A DNA stretch of 55,231 bases from Pirellulaceae bacterium (lineage in GTDB: Bacteria; Planctomycetota; Planctomycetia; Pirellulales; Pirellulaceae): NCBI GenBank assembly GCA_016784735.1, contig JADHUC010000022.1, positions 1 through 55,231 of the forward strand, read 5' to 3'. The position numbers and the translations under genes were made by a program. Of the stretch, positions 36,612-46,800 are shown one piece after another; within the stretch, counting starts at the first letter, position 1; each line of letters starts with the position of its first letter. The notes beneath the pieces were generated by a model, which searched no databases, was not told the origin of the DNA, and saw only the letters and a list, made by a program, of their open reading frames with translations.

Positions 36612-36755
36612 GTAGGTCCCGGCTGCCAGACGGGACATGGATTTACATCGTTGGAGTTCGCGCTTCAGCGTGTCTTTCCGAAGCCAGAAAGGATGCAGCA
36701 CGCTGAAGCGTGAACTCCAACAAACCGAAGGTCCCGCTCGGCAAGCGGGACCTAC
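36612..36755. repeat. Nested palindromic repeat, GTAGGTCCC type
   Basis: The outer arms (GTAGGTCCCG near 36612 and CGGGACCTAC ending at 36755) each also contain an inner small hairpin. Between them is a second, separate inverted repeat (36651-36720) beginning TTGGAGTTCGCGCTTCAGCG and ending in CACGCTGAAGCG and TGAACTCCAA. The outer unit recurs at 50231-50313 with different inner sequence, so the inner repeat looks like a separate element lodged inside. It fills most of the 391-bp gap between the two TlpA-type genes. Confidence 0.8.
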
Positions 36756-36909
36756 TGGTGCCACCGTGTTGGGGGGACACGCTGGAAGCATCCGACGAGG
36801 ATTCCGATCGGGAAGCCAATCGGGGATGCCAATTCGATGCGGATGGCCTACAATTTGTTCTTAGCAGGCAAAGTGCCGTCTTCCTCCAGTTCAGATAAGG
36901 AATAACCTC

Positions 36910-39714
36910 ATGTTACGGGAATCGCAGGGCTTGTCCCCAGGTCGCCTATTGGCGCTCAGTCTGTTTTGCTCTTTCGCGGTGGCTTGGCTTTCGGGCTGTG
37001 GCAACGACTCAGACGGTCCTGTGACTGCTAAGACCAGCCAGTATCAGGTTGGCGACGACGAAACGCCGGGCGGCGATTCCGCGACAGTGCACATGGAAAA
37101 CCGCGATACGGGCGCGGGTACACCGGCGTCAGAGGAAACCGGCCAGCCAGCCAACGTCGGCGACGCGACGTCGGGGGCCGTCACCGATGACCCACTCGGT
37201 ACGATTGGAATGCCCGGCGATCCGTCAACGCTTCCGAGTCAACCCAGGGGAGCGGCCGACATTGGCCAATTGCCCGACGGCAGGGAGGCGCTACTGGCCT
37301 TGTTGGACGAATTGCAGAACCGCCAGCCGCAAGGCCGGACGCAACGGGAATTCCAAGACTTCGTAAATGTACAGCGGACGCGAATCGAGGCCGCGCAAAA
37401 ACTGTACAACACCAGTTCGGACAAGGAAGCCCGCAATAGGGCGGTCCAGGCCAAGCTGGATAGCATGCGCATGCTGAGTCGACTGGGTGTTCCCGACATC
37501 GACAAGCAGATCCACGCGTACTGCCGCACATTGCAGCAGCAGGAAGACGCGGACATCGCCTTGATGGCGCGGCTGATGCTATTTGCCATGGCGATTGACC
37601 AGTTGGCCGCGGGCAAGATGGACGACGAACAAGCGATTCTGGAAGAAATGAAATCACTGGTGAAGGCCGGTCCGGAGGACGCCGGCGTCTTCTTGATTTC
37701 CAGCCAGGCGGCCGGTGCCATGCACGACGCGGGGTTTCGGGACTCGGCAGTTGAAGCGTTCCGCTTGATCGGCAATGCGTACAAAGATGACGCAAAGCCT
37801 GAAATCGCCGCCGGAGCCCGCGCCATGATCGACCGTGCGAAGCTGGCCGAGTTGGACTTCGACAACAAGCTCAAAGCGATGATGGAAGGTCGCCCGGACG
37901 CCGTCGCGCCGGTCAAGGAAGTCCTTCAGACCTTGCTGTCCCAAGAGAGTCCTGGCGAGTTGCCCTTGGGTGTCGCAGCGCACGTCGCGCAAACGATGGA
38001 AATGGACCATCATTATCAAGATCTCGCCGAGGTCCAAACCTTGATCGAGAACACCTATAAGGATCATTCCGAAAAGAGATTGGCCGACTACGCGACGTCG
38101 ATCGTCGACAACGGCCGGCGGCGTGCGGGACTGATCGGAAAGCCGTTCACCGTCGAGGGTAAACTGCCGGATGGTTCCCAATTGGATTGGGGGACATACC
38201 AGGGCAAGGTGGTGCTGGTCGATTTCTGGGCCTCTTGGTGCAGACCGTGCATGGCCGAGATTCCCAACATCGAAGACAACCTCGACCGATACCGAGAGAA
38301 AGGCTTCGAAGTGGTCGGCGTGAGTGTGGACAACGACGTTCCACGCCTGGCGCAGATGCTCAACCTGCAACCGTTGCCCTGGCTCACGATTCTTAATTCG
38401 GAACCGGCTGAGGATCCGACTTCGCGGGAAATCACGCAAGCCCTGGCCCTCGAATGCGGCGTCGATGCGATCCCCTTCACTGTGCTCGTCGGCCGAGACG
38501 GCAAGGTCAGTGCCATCAATGTCCGCGGCTCCAAACTGGGGGAGAAACTGGCAGAACTGCTTGGGCCGGCGACCGAAGGCACTGTCGAGTCGCCACCCGC
38601 CAACCAGTCGTCGATGGTCGATCCTTCCAGTGGGCAGGAGGTCTTTTTCGTTTCGTTCCAGGAGGAAGCGAAGGAAGAGCAAGACGAGTGGAAAGAGGTC
38701 AACCCGTACTCGCCGCGACAAGGCCTGTCGCCGAGCGAACTGGTCGATTTTATTCTGGATATGCAGGAGAAGCCGAAGAGCATCCAGTTGCGTCCTGGTT
38801 TCGCCGAAGCCATCGCCGAAGCGGCCGGGCGCATTCTGGCTGCGGAATCCAAGGAGAAGCAACGCGAGATCGCCGCACTGGCCAAGTTCGACGTGCTGCA
38901 CGAGAAGGCGTGCCTGGGAGACGAGAAGGCCGACAAAGGTCTCGTGGCGTTCGTCCAAGAGATGAAAGAGGACAAGAACACAAAGATCGCGGCCGAGGTG
39001 CAGTTCTTTGTCTTGGAGCGCAAGGTAATTGACGTGGACGAAATGCCCCTCGAAGAAGTGCCCGGCTTACTGGATGAATTGAAGGGCTTCTTCGCCGACA
39101 AGAAGCTGCTCGACCGCCACCTTCGCATTGCCTCCAGCACGGTTCGTGCGATTAACCGGCTGGAGGACGGCGACGAGCGCGAGAAGTACTTTAGCGAGTT
39201 CGGCGAATTGTTCGCGAAGGGCGACTCCAAGGAACTGGCACGCTATGGCAAGAAGCTGGGCAAGAAACCGAAGGTCAAGGTACCGCCACCCGACTTGACA
39301 GGCAAACCCCTGGAACTGGCCGGGGTGACGGCGTTGGGAACCGAGTTTGATTGGACCGCCTACCGAGGCAAGGTGGTGTTGGTCGACTTCTGGGCGACTT
39401 GGTGTGGACCGTGCCGTGAAGCGATGCCACAGGTCAAAGCACTACACGAGCGTCTAAAGGATAGCGGCTTTGACATTGTCGGTGTCAGCCTCGATCGCAA
39501 CCAGGAGGCACTGGCGAAGTACTTGGAGGAAAACGCGATCAACTGGACCAATCTGGTCGGGAAAGAGGTCCGTGAGATCACAAAGAAATACAGCATCCGC
39601 GCTGTACCCACGATGATTGTTGTCGACCACGAAGGTAATGTGGTAACCACGGGGAACAAGATCGCGGAACTGACGCCGCAAATCGAGAAGCTCATCGAGA
39701 AGACCCCGTTGTAA
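36910..39714 (+). CDS. Lipoprotein with two TlpA-type thioredoxin domains
   Basis: ATG 36910 has AAGGA 11 nt upstream. A lipoprotein signal ends in LSGC with the lipid-bearing Cys at residue 30. The mature 904 residues contain two copies of a helical region plus a thioredoxin fold. Copy one has VDFWASWCRPCMAE (near 440), copy two VDFWATWCGPCREA (near 833). The helical regions lie around 120-390 and 580-780. The first active site is CRPC, the second the standard CGPC, which hints at different redox potentials. The protein looks like an internal duplication of the gene next door (35448-36518). It is probably an envelope-anchored disulfide oxidoreductase; its partner proteins are unknown. Confidence 0.9.
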   Translation: MLRESQGLSPGRLLALSLFCSFAVAWLSGCGNDSDGPVTAKTSQYQVGDDETPGGDSATVHMENRDTGAGTPASEETGQPANVGDATSGAVTDDPLGTIGMPGDPSTLPSQPRGAADIGQLPDGREALLALLDELQNRQPQGRTQREFQDFVNVQRTRIEAAQKLYNTSSDKEARNRAVQAKLDSMRMLSRLGVPDIDKQIHAYCRTLQQQEDADIALMARLMLFAMAIDQLAAGKMDDEQAILEEMKSLVKAGPEDAGVFLISSQAAGAMHDAGFRDSAVEAFRLIGNAYKDDAKPEIAAGARAMIDRAKLAELDFDNKLKAMMEGRPDAVAPVKEVLQTLLSQESPGELPLGVAAHVAQTMEMDHHYQDLAEVQTLIENTYKDHSEKRLADYATSIVDNGRRRAGLIGKPFTVEGKLPDGSQLDWGTYQGKVVLVDFWASWCRPCMAEIPNIEDNLDRYREKGFEVVGVSVDNDVPRLAQMLNLQPLPWLTILNSEPAEDPTSREITQALALECGVDAIPFTVLVGRDGKVSAINVRGSKLGEKLAELLGPATEGTVESPPANQSSMVDPSSGQEVFFVSFQEEAKEEQDEWKEVNPYSPRQGLSPSELVDFILDMQEKPKSIQLRPGFAEAIAEAAGRILAAESKEKQREIAALAKFDVLHEKACLGDEKADKGLVAFVQEMKEDKNTKIAAEVQFFVLERKVIDVDEMPLEEVPGLLDELKGFFADKKLLDRHLRIASSTVRAINRLEDGDEREKYFSEFGELFAKGDSKELARYGKKLGKKPKVKVPPPDLTGKPLELAGVTALGTEFDWTAYRGKVVLVDFWATWCGPCREAMPQVKALHERLKDSGFDIVGVSLDRNQEALAKYLEENAINWTNLVGKEVREITKKYSIRAVPTMIVVDHEGNVVTTGNKIAELTPQIEKLIEKTPL

Positions 39715-39737
39715 TTACTTCTGTGCCGGGAAAGCCG

Positions 39738-41054
39738 ATGCGCCAGTCGCCCCGATCAACGTTCGCAGTGCCGCCTTCGGGCCTCCTTGCAGCCGTTTTG
39801 GCGGCGGCGTTCTCCGTAGGTGCCGCCAACGCCGGAGAGCCGGAACAGGCAGAACTCAGCATACCGGACCTGATCGCCATGCTGGATGACGACGACGCAG
39901 GTTGCCGTCGTACTGCGATCGAAGCGCTGGCCGGGCGTGGTGTCGAGGCTCGTCCGGCGGTTTCCGCAATTGCGCGAGCGCTGACCGACAGTGACGCTAA
40001 TGTCAGCGCTGCCGCGGCTACAGCTCTCGGCGAACTGTCGTTTGCCCCAGACATTGCGATACCTGCGCTTGTAAAGCTCTTCCCCGAAGAAGCTCGAAGC
40101 GACCAGGGCCCGTTGTGGCTCGCGGCGGGGCAGGCATCAGGTCAGTACGGCGAATCGGCAGTGCCTTACTTGATCGAGGCATTGAAGGACGAACGCATCC
40201 CCGTGCGCCGAGCGGCCATGATCGGGCTCTTCGTCGCGGGTCCGAAGGCGAATACGGCGGTACCAGTTTTGATCGACGTCCTGGAGGAAGACGAACCACA
40301 GACTCGGAAATATGCCCTGAACGCGTTCATCGGAATTGGACCGGATGCAAAAGACGCCGTGCCCGCCCTGATCAAGACGCTCGCCAGCGAGGATTTCCAC
40401 ACGCAGTACTGGGCATGCCGTGCTCTGGGATCTATAGGCGCCGCCGCGAGCCCCGCGGCCCCGAAACTGATCGAACTGGTCCAGGACGGCGTGACATCGG
40501 TCCGCCGCAATGCCGCCGCCGCGCTCGGCAACATCGGCCCGACGGTCGGCCAGCGTGCGGTTGACACGCTTGTTGGCGCGTTTTCGGACTGGAGTCAGCC
40601 AGTGCGTCAACAGGCAGTGATCGCTTTGGGGAAACTTGGACCGCTGGCCGCGCCGGCGTTGCCGGTGATCGAGAAAGGTCTGCGCGACGGGGAATTCAGA
40701 CCGGCCGCCAACGCCGCGAAAACCTTGTGGCTGTTGAAGCCCGAATCGGAGCTTCCGCTTCGGGTCCTGCTGGTCGAGTTGGCCGCGGGCGACGATCCTG
40801 GCGACGCCGTCATCGTCATGGGCGAAATCGGCGTCGCGCTCGGCGCGGTGGACGAAGTTGCCGAGCTGCTGAAACAGGACTACCGCTGGGCTCGCCTCTA
40901 CGCAGCCGAAGCCTTGGGTAAGATGGGGCCCGACGCAGCCCCCATCGCACGCCCAGCACTCGAAGCCGCCTTGGACGACGAAGACCAAGAAATCCGCGAG
41001 GCGGTCAAGGAAGCTCTCGATAAGATCGGCCGCTCCGGGAAAGAATCTCGTTAG
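39738..41054 (+). CDS. Exported HEAT-repeat (PBS-lyase-like) protein
   Basis: The start is put at ATG 39738, with GGGAA 5-9 nt upstream; a GTG five codons earlier is in frame. A signal peptide (about residues 1-33, LLAAVLAAAFSVGAANAG) precedes roughly ten HEAT repeats of about 37 residues with the recurring pattern AVPALIKTL...R..A..ALG.IG. Such solenoids bind other proteins and have no enzymatic site. It starts 24 bp after the double-thioredoxin lipoprotein gene, so the two are probably co-transcribed and both are placed outside the cytoplasm. Confidence 0.88.
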   Translation: MRQSPRSTFAVPPSGLLAAVLAAAFSVGAANAGEPEQAELSIPDLIAMLDDDDAGCRRTAIEALAGRGVEARPAVSAIARALTDSDANVSAAAATALGELSFAPDIAIPALVKLFPEEARSDQGPLWLAAGQASGQYGESAVPYLIEALKDERIPVRRAAMIGLFVAGPKANTAVPVLIDVLEEDEPQTRKYALNAFIGIGPDAKDAVPALIKTLASEDFHTQYWACRALGSIGAAASPAAPKLIELVQDGVTSVRRNAAAALGNIGPTVGQRAVDTLVGAFSDWSQPVRQQAVIALGKLGPLAAPALPVIEKGLRDGEFRPAANAAKTLWLLKPESELPLRVLLVELAAGDDPGDAVIVMGEIGVALGAVDEVAELLKQDYRWARLYAAEALGKMGPDAAPIARPALEAALDDEDQEIREAVKEALDKIGRSGKESR

Positions 41055-41260
41055 CCCAGCATATCGGGCTCCAACGTCACTGGCGTACGCCTAACTCTCG
41101 CTGCATTTTCCCGCGCGAACAAGGGGCTCCGCTTCCTTGTCTGTGCTGGCAGCCCGATTGTGGGGACGCTAGACTTCATTGATGGACAAGAGGAAAGGGA
41201 CTCTATGTTGGCGCCGTGGCCTCGTCCCGCACTCAACGATGAAGACGGAGGCGATGACTG

Positions 41261-42952
41261 ATGGAGTCGGAAGAACTCCGACAACTGGTTGCTGAAGTCC
41301 AACGTCAGCAGATGGAGTTGGAGAGCATTGAAGTCAAGTGCGCGCGTGGTGGGACGCCGAAGGCATTTGATTCACTGTCTTCCCTGTCCAATCGCCCCGG
41401 CGGCGGAGTGATCCTGTTCGGGCTGGACGAGGGCGAGAGCTACGGGGTCACCGGCGTCGGCGATCCCCAACGCGTCCAAGAAGATGTGTCGAGCTGGGCG
41501 AGAAGCGAAATGGAACCGCCTCTCAACGTCCTGTTCACGGTGGTCGAAATTGACGGCGAAACCGTCGTTGCCGTCGAGGTGCCGGAGATCCCTCGTGAAC
41601 AGAAACCCTGCTACTACAGAAACAGGGGGCTGAAAGGAAACGGGGGCGCATATATCCGCTCGGGGAACACCGACCGTCCCATGAGCGATTACGAGATCTT
41701 CACCTACATCAGCTCTCGCGGCCAGCCGACCGATGACGAGGAGCGAATCGCAGACGCCACGCTGGACGACCTAGACGCGGTGAAGCTGAACGCTCATCTC
41801 GAACACCTGCGCTCGACGCGGCCAAAGCTGTCGTTCTTGACTGGCCCTCGCGAGGAAACCTTGACACGGCTGCGCGTGGTTCGCGAGGTCGACGGAGTGC
41901 TCCGGCCGACGCTCGCCGGTCTGTTGACGTTCGGCGAGTACCCGCAGGAATTCCTGCCGCAGTTGTTCATCGCCTTCGTCCAGTACTACGGAACGACCGA
42001 GCACGAGAAAGGACCGGGCGGCCAACGTTTCTTGGACAACCGGAAGTTCGAAGGGCCGATTCCCGAAATGTTGAACGCAGCCGAGAGGTACGTGGTTGGG
42101 GCAATGCGAAAGAGCAGTCTGATCGAGAGTACGCGCCGCAAAGACATCCCGGAGTATCCTCAAGAAGCCCTTCGCGAGGCATTGGCCAATGCAGTGGCCC
42201 ACCGTGACTACAGCCAATACGTACGCGGAAGCTACATCCAGGTGCGCATGTTCGCCGACCGTCTGGAGGTGCAAAGCCCCGGCGGGCTGTTCGGCAAGGT
42301 GACCGAAGAGAACATCGAAGAGGAGGAATCGACGCGCAACGCCCGTTTGATGCAGATGCTGGAGGATACACACATTGTCGAAAACCGCGGCAGCGGCATC
42401 GACGCCATGATCGCCGCCATGCGTCAGGCCAATATGGAACCGCCAAGGTTTCGGGATTCGCGCGCGTCGTTCGTCGTCACGCTCCGCAACCACACACTGA
42501 TGAGCCCGGCCACGATCCAGTGGCTCAACCAGTTCGCCTACCAGCCATTGAACGACCGCCAGCGCGTGGCTCTAGCCTATCTGCGGGCAAACGAACGCAT
42601 CGTCAACAACGACTATTGTCGGCTGAATCAGGTGGACGTCGTCACGGCCGGCCAGGAACTCCGCGGCTTGGTCCAAATCGGCCTGATCCAGCAAAACAGC
42701 GCCAGCCGTTGGACGTACTATACGCTAGGCGTTTCGTCGGAAGAGGGCGCAGCCACCGTATCCCAGCCCGAATCGGACGAGGACAGAATTTTGAACTACG
42801 TACGCGAGAAGGGCTCGATCAACAACACGGAATGCCAAGGGCTACTAGGCGTTGGAGATACTCGCGCGTACTACCTGCTCAGGAAGCTCTGTGACCAAGG
42901 CAAGCTTAGGCCGAAGGGCCCCAGGAAGGGCCGCCGCTACGTGGCGACCTAA
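41261..42952 (+). CDS. AlbA_2 (Schlafen-type) / RecG-like transcriptional regulator-type protein
   Basis: The 563-residue product begins with an AlbA_2 (Schlafen) domain (about 10-150: ESIEVKCARGGTPKAF, GGGVILFGLDEG, YYRNRGLKGNGGAYIRSG). A GHKL-ATPase-like region follows (about 285-410, EALREALANAVAHRDYSQ and ENRGSGIDAMIAAM), and the last part (about 425-563) has two winged-helix segments. This is the architecture of COG2865-type predicted regulators. Such genes are often found near mobile or defence genes, but I see none adjacent. ATG 41261 has GGAGG about 9 nt upstream. It stands alone on the + strand with 206 bp before it and palindromes after it. Confidence 0.87.
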   Translation: MESEELRQLVAEVQRQQMELESIEVKCARGGTPKAFDSLSSLSNRPGGGVILFGLDEGESYGVTGVGDPQRVQEDVSSWARSEMEPPLNVLFTVVEIDGETVVAVEVPEIPREQKPCYYRNRGLKGNGGAYIRSGNTDRPMSDYEIFTYISSRGQPTDDEERIADATLDDLDAVKLNAHLEHLRSTRPKLSFLTGPREETLTRLRVVREVDGVLRPTLAGLLTFGEYPQEFLPQLFIAFVQYYGTTEHEKGPGGQRFLDNRKFEGPIPEMLNAAERYVVGAMRKSSLIESTRRKDIPEYPQEALREALANAVAHRDYSQYVRGSYIQVRMFADRLEVQSPGGLFGKVTEENIEEEESTRNARLMQMLEDTHIVENRGSGIDAMIAAMRQANMEPPRFRDSRASFVVTLRNHTLMSPATIQWLNQFAYQPLNDRQRVALAYLRANERIVNNDYCRLNQVDVVTAGQELRGLVQIGLIQQNSASRWTYYTLGVSSEEGAATVSQPESDEDRILNYVREKGSINNTECQGLLGVGDTRAYYLLRKLCDQGKLRPKGPRKGRRYVAT

Positions 42953-42974
42953 GGGTAGGAACGGCTTTCCAGGA

Positions 42975-42999
42975 TTTATCCAGAACGATTCTGGATAAA
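42975..42999. promoter_or_regulatory. 11-bp perfect inverted repeat after the AlbA_2 gene
   Basis: TTTATCCAGAA and TTCTGGATAAA surround CGA, and a partial third copy CCTGGATAA follows. It starts 22 bp after the stop codon. There is no T-run at the end, so it could be either a terminator-like hairpin or an operator. Confidence 0.5.
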
Positions 43000-43066
43000 C
43001 CCTGGATAACGACGCAAGTCTTTTTCGAACAAGACCTTGTGTCCAGAAGTGACTCCCACAGATCCG

Positions 43067-43104
43067 TTCTATTGGCGGTCTAGTAGCACTGATCGCCAAT
43101 AGAA
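43067..43104. promoter_or_regulatory. Inverted repeat upstream of the ECF sigma gene
   Basis: TTCTATTGGCG and CGCCAATAGAA are exact inverted repeats of 11 bp with a 16-nt gap, lying 66 bp before the sigma-factor start. The distance and gap suit an operator or an autoregulated promoter site, though this is inferred. Confidence 0.45.
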
Positions 43105-43169
43105 TGGGCCCGTTTGCACCGATTGATCCGTAGCGATTTGTGAATGGCTGGATTTGTCGTTAACATAGA

Positions 43170-43829
43170 ATGATCTCCTCGTCTGAAGCGATCGGTGTTG
43201 GCATGTCGCACGAATGCTCTGAATCCGATCTGATCCATCAAGCGGTTGCGGGCGATCGGGCTTCGTTGTCGCAGTTGCTGTTGATCCATTACGACGACTT
43301 GAGGCGTCACATTGCGGCGCGGATTTCGAGTGATCTGCAGGGGCTGTTGCGGCCCGACGACGTTTTGCATCAGACTTTTGTGCGTGTGACGCAAACGATC
43401 GGCACGTTTCAGCCGCGGCACAAGGGGGCGTTCCGGGGCTGGATCCAGACCATTGCCGAGAACATCGTCAAAGATGCCGCGAAGCGCCGGCGGCGCGAGC
43501 GACGCGCGCCGGATCGACGGAACCGCGGACCATCGCCGGCCGACGACAGCTCCGTGGCCGCCGTGGTCGAGCGGATCGCGGCCGACTCGACGACGCCGGG
43601 CAGGCGAGTCCAACGGAGCGAGAGCCTGCGTCACATGCGGGCTGCACTGGCCACCCTTCCGGATGAGCAACGCGAAGTCGTCGAGAGATATTACATGCGA
43701 GGCCAGTCATACGAGCAAATCGCAGATGCTTTGGGCCGCACGAAAGACGCGATCCGCGGGGTGTGCTACCGAGCCCGGAAAAACTTACGTGCCGTGATGG
43801 GTGGATCGTCGCTGTACTTTAGCGGATAG
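43170..43829 (+). CDS. ECF-type RNA polymerase sigma factor
   Basis: The 219-residue protein has a sigma-2 region (about 25-100, LRRHIAARISSDLQGLLRPD then AFRGWIQTIAENIVKDAAKR) and a sigma-4 helix-turn-helix (about 150-205, LATLPDEQREVVERYYMRGQ and YEQIADALGRTKDAIRG). The linker is long and Arg-rich, as in planctomycete ECF groups. Start ATG 43170 or the in-frame ATG 43203 are both possible. The next gene, a kinase-STAND-SUMF1 protein, begins 11 bp after the stop, so the pair is a transcription unit; in planctomycetes such sigma/kinase pairs are common, and the kinase may control the sigma by phosphorylation instead of a membrane anti-sigma factor. Confidence 0.92.
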   Translation: MISSSEAIGVGMSHECSESDLIHQAVAGDRASLSQLLLIHYDDLRRHIAARISSDLQGLLRPDDVLHQTFVRVTQTIGTFQPRHKGAFRGWIQTIAENIVKDAAKRRRRERRAPDRRNRGPSPADDSSVAAVVERIAADSTTPGRRVQRSESLRHMRAALATLPDEQREVVERYYMRGQSYEQIADALGRTKDAIRGVCYRARKNLRAVMGGSSLYFSG

Positions 43830-43840
43830 GGCGAAGGCTC

Positions 43841-46800
43841 ATGGTAACCAGCTCTTCGTCTCAAAATCGACTGCACGAGCGAAGCGAGCGAATACGTCGC
43901 GTCGTATTCGATCTCGTGCAACGCCGGTTCCACGGTGACGAGGTCTCTGACGATTCCGTCCTGTCCCAACACCTGGACCTTATGCCTGAATTGGCGGACG
44001 AACTGCAAAAGATTCGGTGCATCGGCAACGCTTTGGGCGAAGTGGCCGATGAACACCGCCTTGAGGCGTTTGAGCGTATCGAAGCGGACTGGAGGAAGGA
44101 CGCGGTTGAACGCCGCACTGACAGTTGGCACAAGAGCACGGAACCACACGCAGACTCCGCCACGATTCCCGAAACGATCGGTCGCTATCGCGTGTTGCGA
44201 GTACTGGCCGAAGGCGGCTTTGGACGTGTTTGTGTTGCCCGCGACGAGCAGTTGGGGCGAGACGTTGCCATCAAGGTTCCCCACTGGCATCGGGTCGTCG
44301 ATCCGAGCGACGTTCGTACCTATTTGACCGAGGCGCGAATCGTCGCGGGATTGGATCACCCTGCCATTGTCCCTGTCTATGACGTAGGACGAACGGAAAA
44401 CGGCTACTGCTACGTTGTTTCGAAACTGATCCAAGGGAAAGACCTTGCGACCAGATTTCGCGAGTCGCCAGTGTCGGAACACGAAGCGTCCCGGATTGTG
44501 CGAACGGTTGCCGAAGCATTGCACTACGCTCACCAGCGCGGGTTGGTACACCGCGACGTCAAACCGGCCAATATCTTGCTGGATTTGGATGGCAAGCCCT
44601 ATGTGACTGACTTCGGGTTGGCGCTCAGAGACGAAGACTCCGGCGAGGGCCGAAGCTATGCGGGAACTCCGGCTTACATGAGCCCGGAGCAGGCCCGCGG
44701 CGAAGCCCATCGCGTCGACGGCCGCTCGGATGTTTTCAGCCTGGGCGTCGTGCTGTACGAGTTGATCACCGGACAAAAACCGTTCCAGTCCGACTCGCAC
44801 GACGAACTGCTAGAACAAATCATCAACGAAGATCCGCCGTCGCCGCGCGGCTTGGACGAGTCCATCTCTGAGGAACTCGAGCGAATCTGTCTGAAGGCCT
44901 TGTCCAAGCGCGCGGCCGACCGCCACGCGACAGCTAGAGATTTGGCCGAAGACCTGCGGTATTTCCTCCAACGCGGCGAGCGGCCTGGTTCACAGTCTGC
45001 TGGAACCGAGCGGCAAGACCTTACTGAAAACAGGCGGGCGGCGAAAGTCGTTCCCAAGGGATTGCGGGCGTTTGACGCCAACGACGCGGATTTCTTCCTC
45101 GATCTGGTGCCAGGCCCGCGCGATCGAGACGGCTTGCCAGAGAGCCTGCGGCAGTGGAAACATCGCATCGAGCAAGCCGACCCGGCGGAGGCATTTGCTG
45201 TGGGCGTGCTGTACGGTCCGTCAGGCTGCGGCAAGTCATCTTTGGCTCGCGCCGGGCTGCTGCCACGACTGTCGCCACGCGTGCGTTCGGTTTACGTCGA
45301 TGCCGCGGCCGACGACACCGAAGCGCGGCTTCTTGCGCGGCTAGAAAAGAAATATCCCAATCTGCCGACCGACGGCGGCTTGGCCGAGCGTTTGGCTTCC
45401 GTCCGGTGCGGGCGTGGCCCCCGCGAAGGGCAAAAACTGCTGTTGGTGATCGACCAGTTCGAGCAGTGGTTGCACGGCAAAGGAGAAAACGAGCGCCGGT
45501 CGCTAATCGAGGCGCTGCGGCAGTGCGACGGCGATCGACTGCAATGCCTGCTGCTGGTGCGAGATGACTTCTGGGTGGCGCTAAGCCGTTTTATGGCCGA
45601 GTTGGAAATCGACCTTGTGCAGGGACACAATACGGCCATGGTCGACCTGTTCGACCTCCGACACGCACACAAGGTACTGGCCGAGTTTGGACGTGCATTC
45701 GAACAACTGCCGGAAAACCTGGGCACTCTTACAGCGGCACAGGAGACGTTCCTGAAGCGAGCCGTCGCCGGATTGGCCGAGGAAGGCAAGGTCGTGCCGG
45801 TACGCCTCGCCCTGTTCGCCGAGATGGTCAAGGACAAGCTGTGGACGCCGAACACGCTGCGGGAGGTCGGCGGCGCTGCGGGTGTGGGTGTTGCTTTCTT
45901 GGAGGAGACCTTCGGCTCACGAGCCGTCAATCCCCGATACCGTCTCCATGAACGGGCGGCTCGCGCGGTTCTCGGGGCCCTTATGCCGGAACCGGGTAGC
46001 AACATCAAGGGCCGCGTCCGTTCGAGCCTCGAACTGCTTGACATTTCCGGCTATGGCAGGAAGCCTCGGGCCTTCAAAGAGCTGACTCGTATTCTCGACA
46101 GCGAGACACGGCTCCTCACACCTGCCGATCCCGACGCGTCAAGTGCTGAAGAGGTCTCAGCAACGTCTGGTCGCCGGTACTACCAATTGACGCACGACTA
46201 TCTAGTGCCGTCGCTCCGCAAATGGCTGACGAAAAAGCAGAAGACGTCGCGGAGCGGGCGGGCGGAGCTTCGTTTGGCCGAGCGTTCCGTGATGTGGAAT
46301 GCTAAACCCGAACGTCGCCAGTTGCCGTCGCTGTGGGAATGGCTTGCGATCCGCACATTGACCCGACCGGCGCATTGGACATCCGAACAGCGAAAGATGA
46401 TGCGCGTTGCCGCTCGGCGCCAGGTACTCGCGGCGAGCTTTCTCGCCGTGCTATCTCTCGTATTCCTTTTTGCCGGCGTGGAAGTAACGGCCCTAACAAG
46501 AAGTCTGCTTATGCAGCTCCGATCGCGAGGTGCCGTACTTTGGTTGGCATTGGACCGGCAAGAGGCTGTTTGGCCTTTACTGAAACACAGAGAGGATCCC
46601 ACAGAACGTACTCGCGTCATTCACGGGGTCAGCCATCTGGTGATCACGCCCGAAGAGGTGATGACCGGGATGCAGAGTCAAGACGACGTGTCCGTTCGCC
46701 GAGCCATGTTGCTCATGGCTGGAGAACTCGTTGGCGACCCGAGAGAGAGGACCGTCCGATCGACTGAACTTCGCCGTACCGATCCCCTGATTCAGGAACT

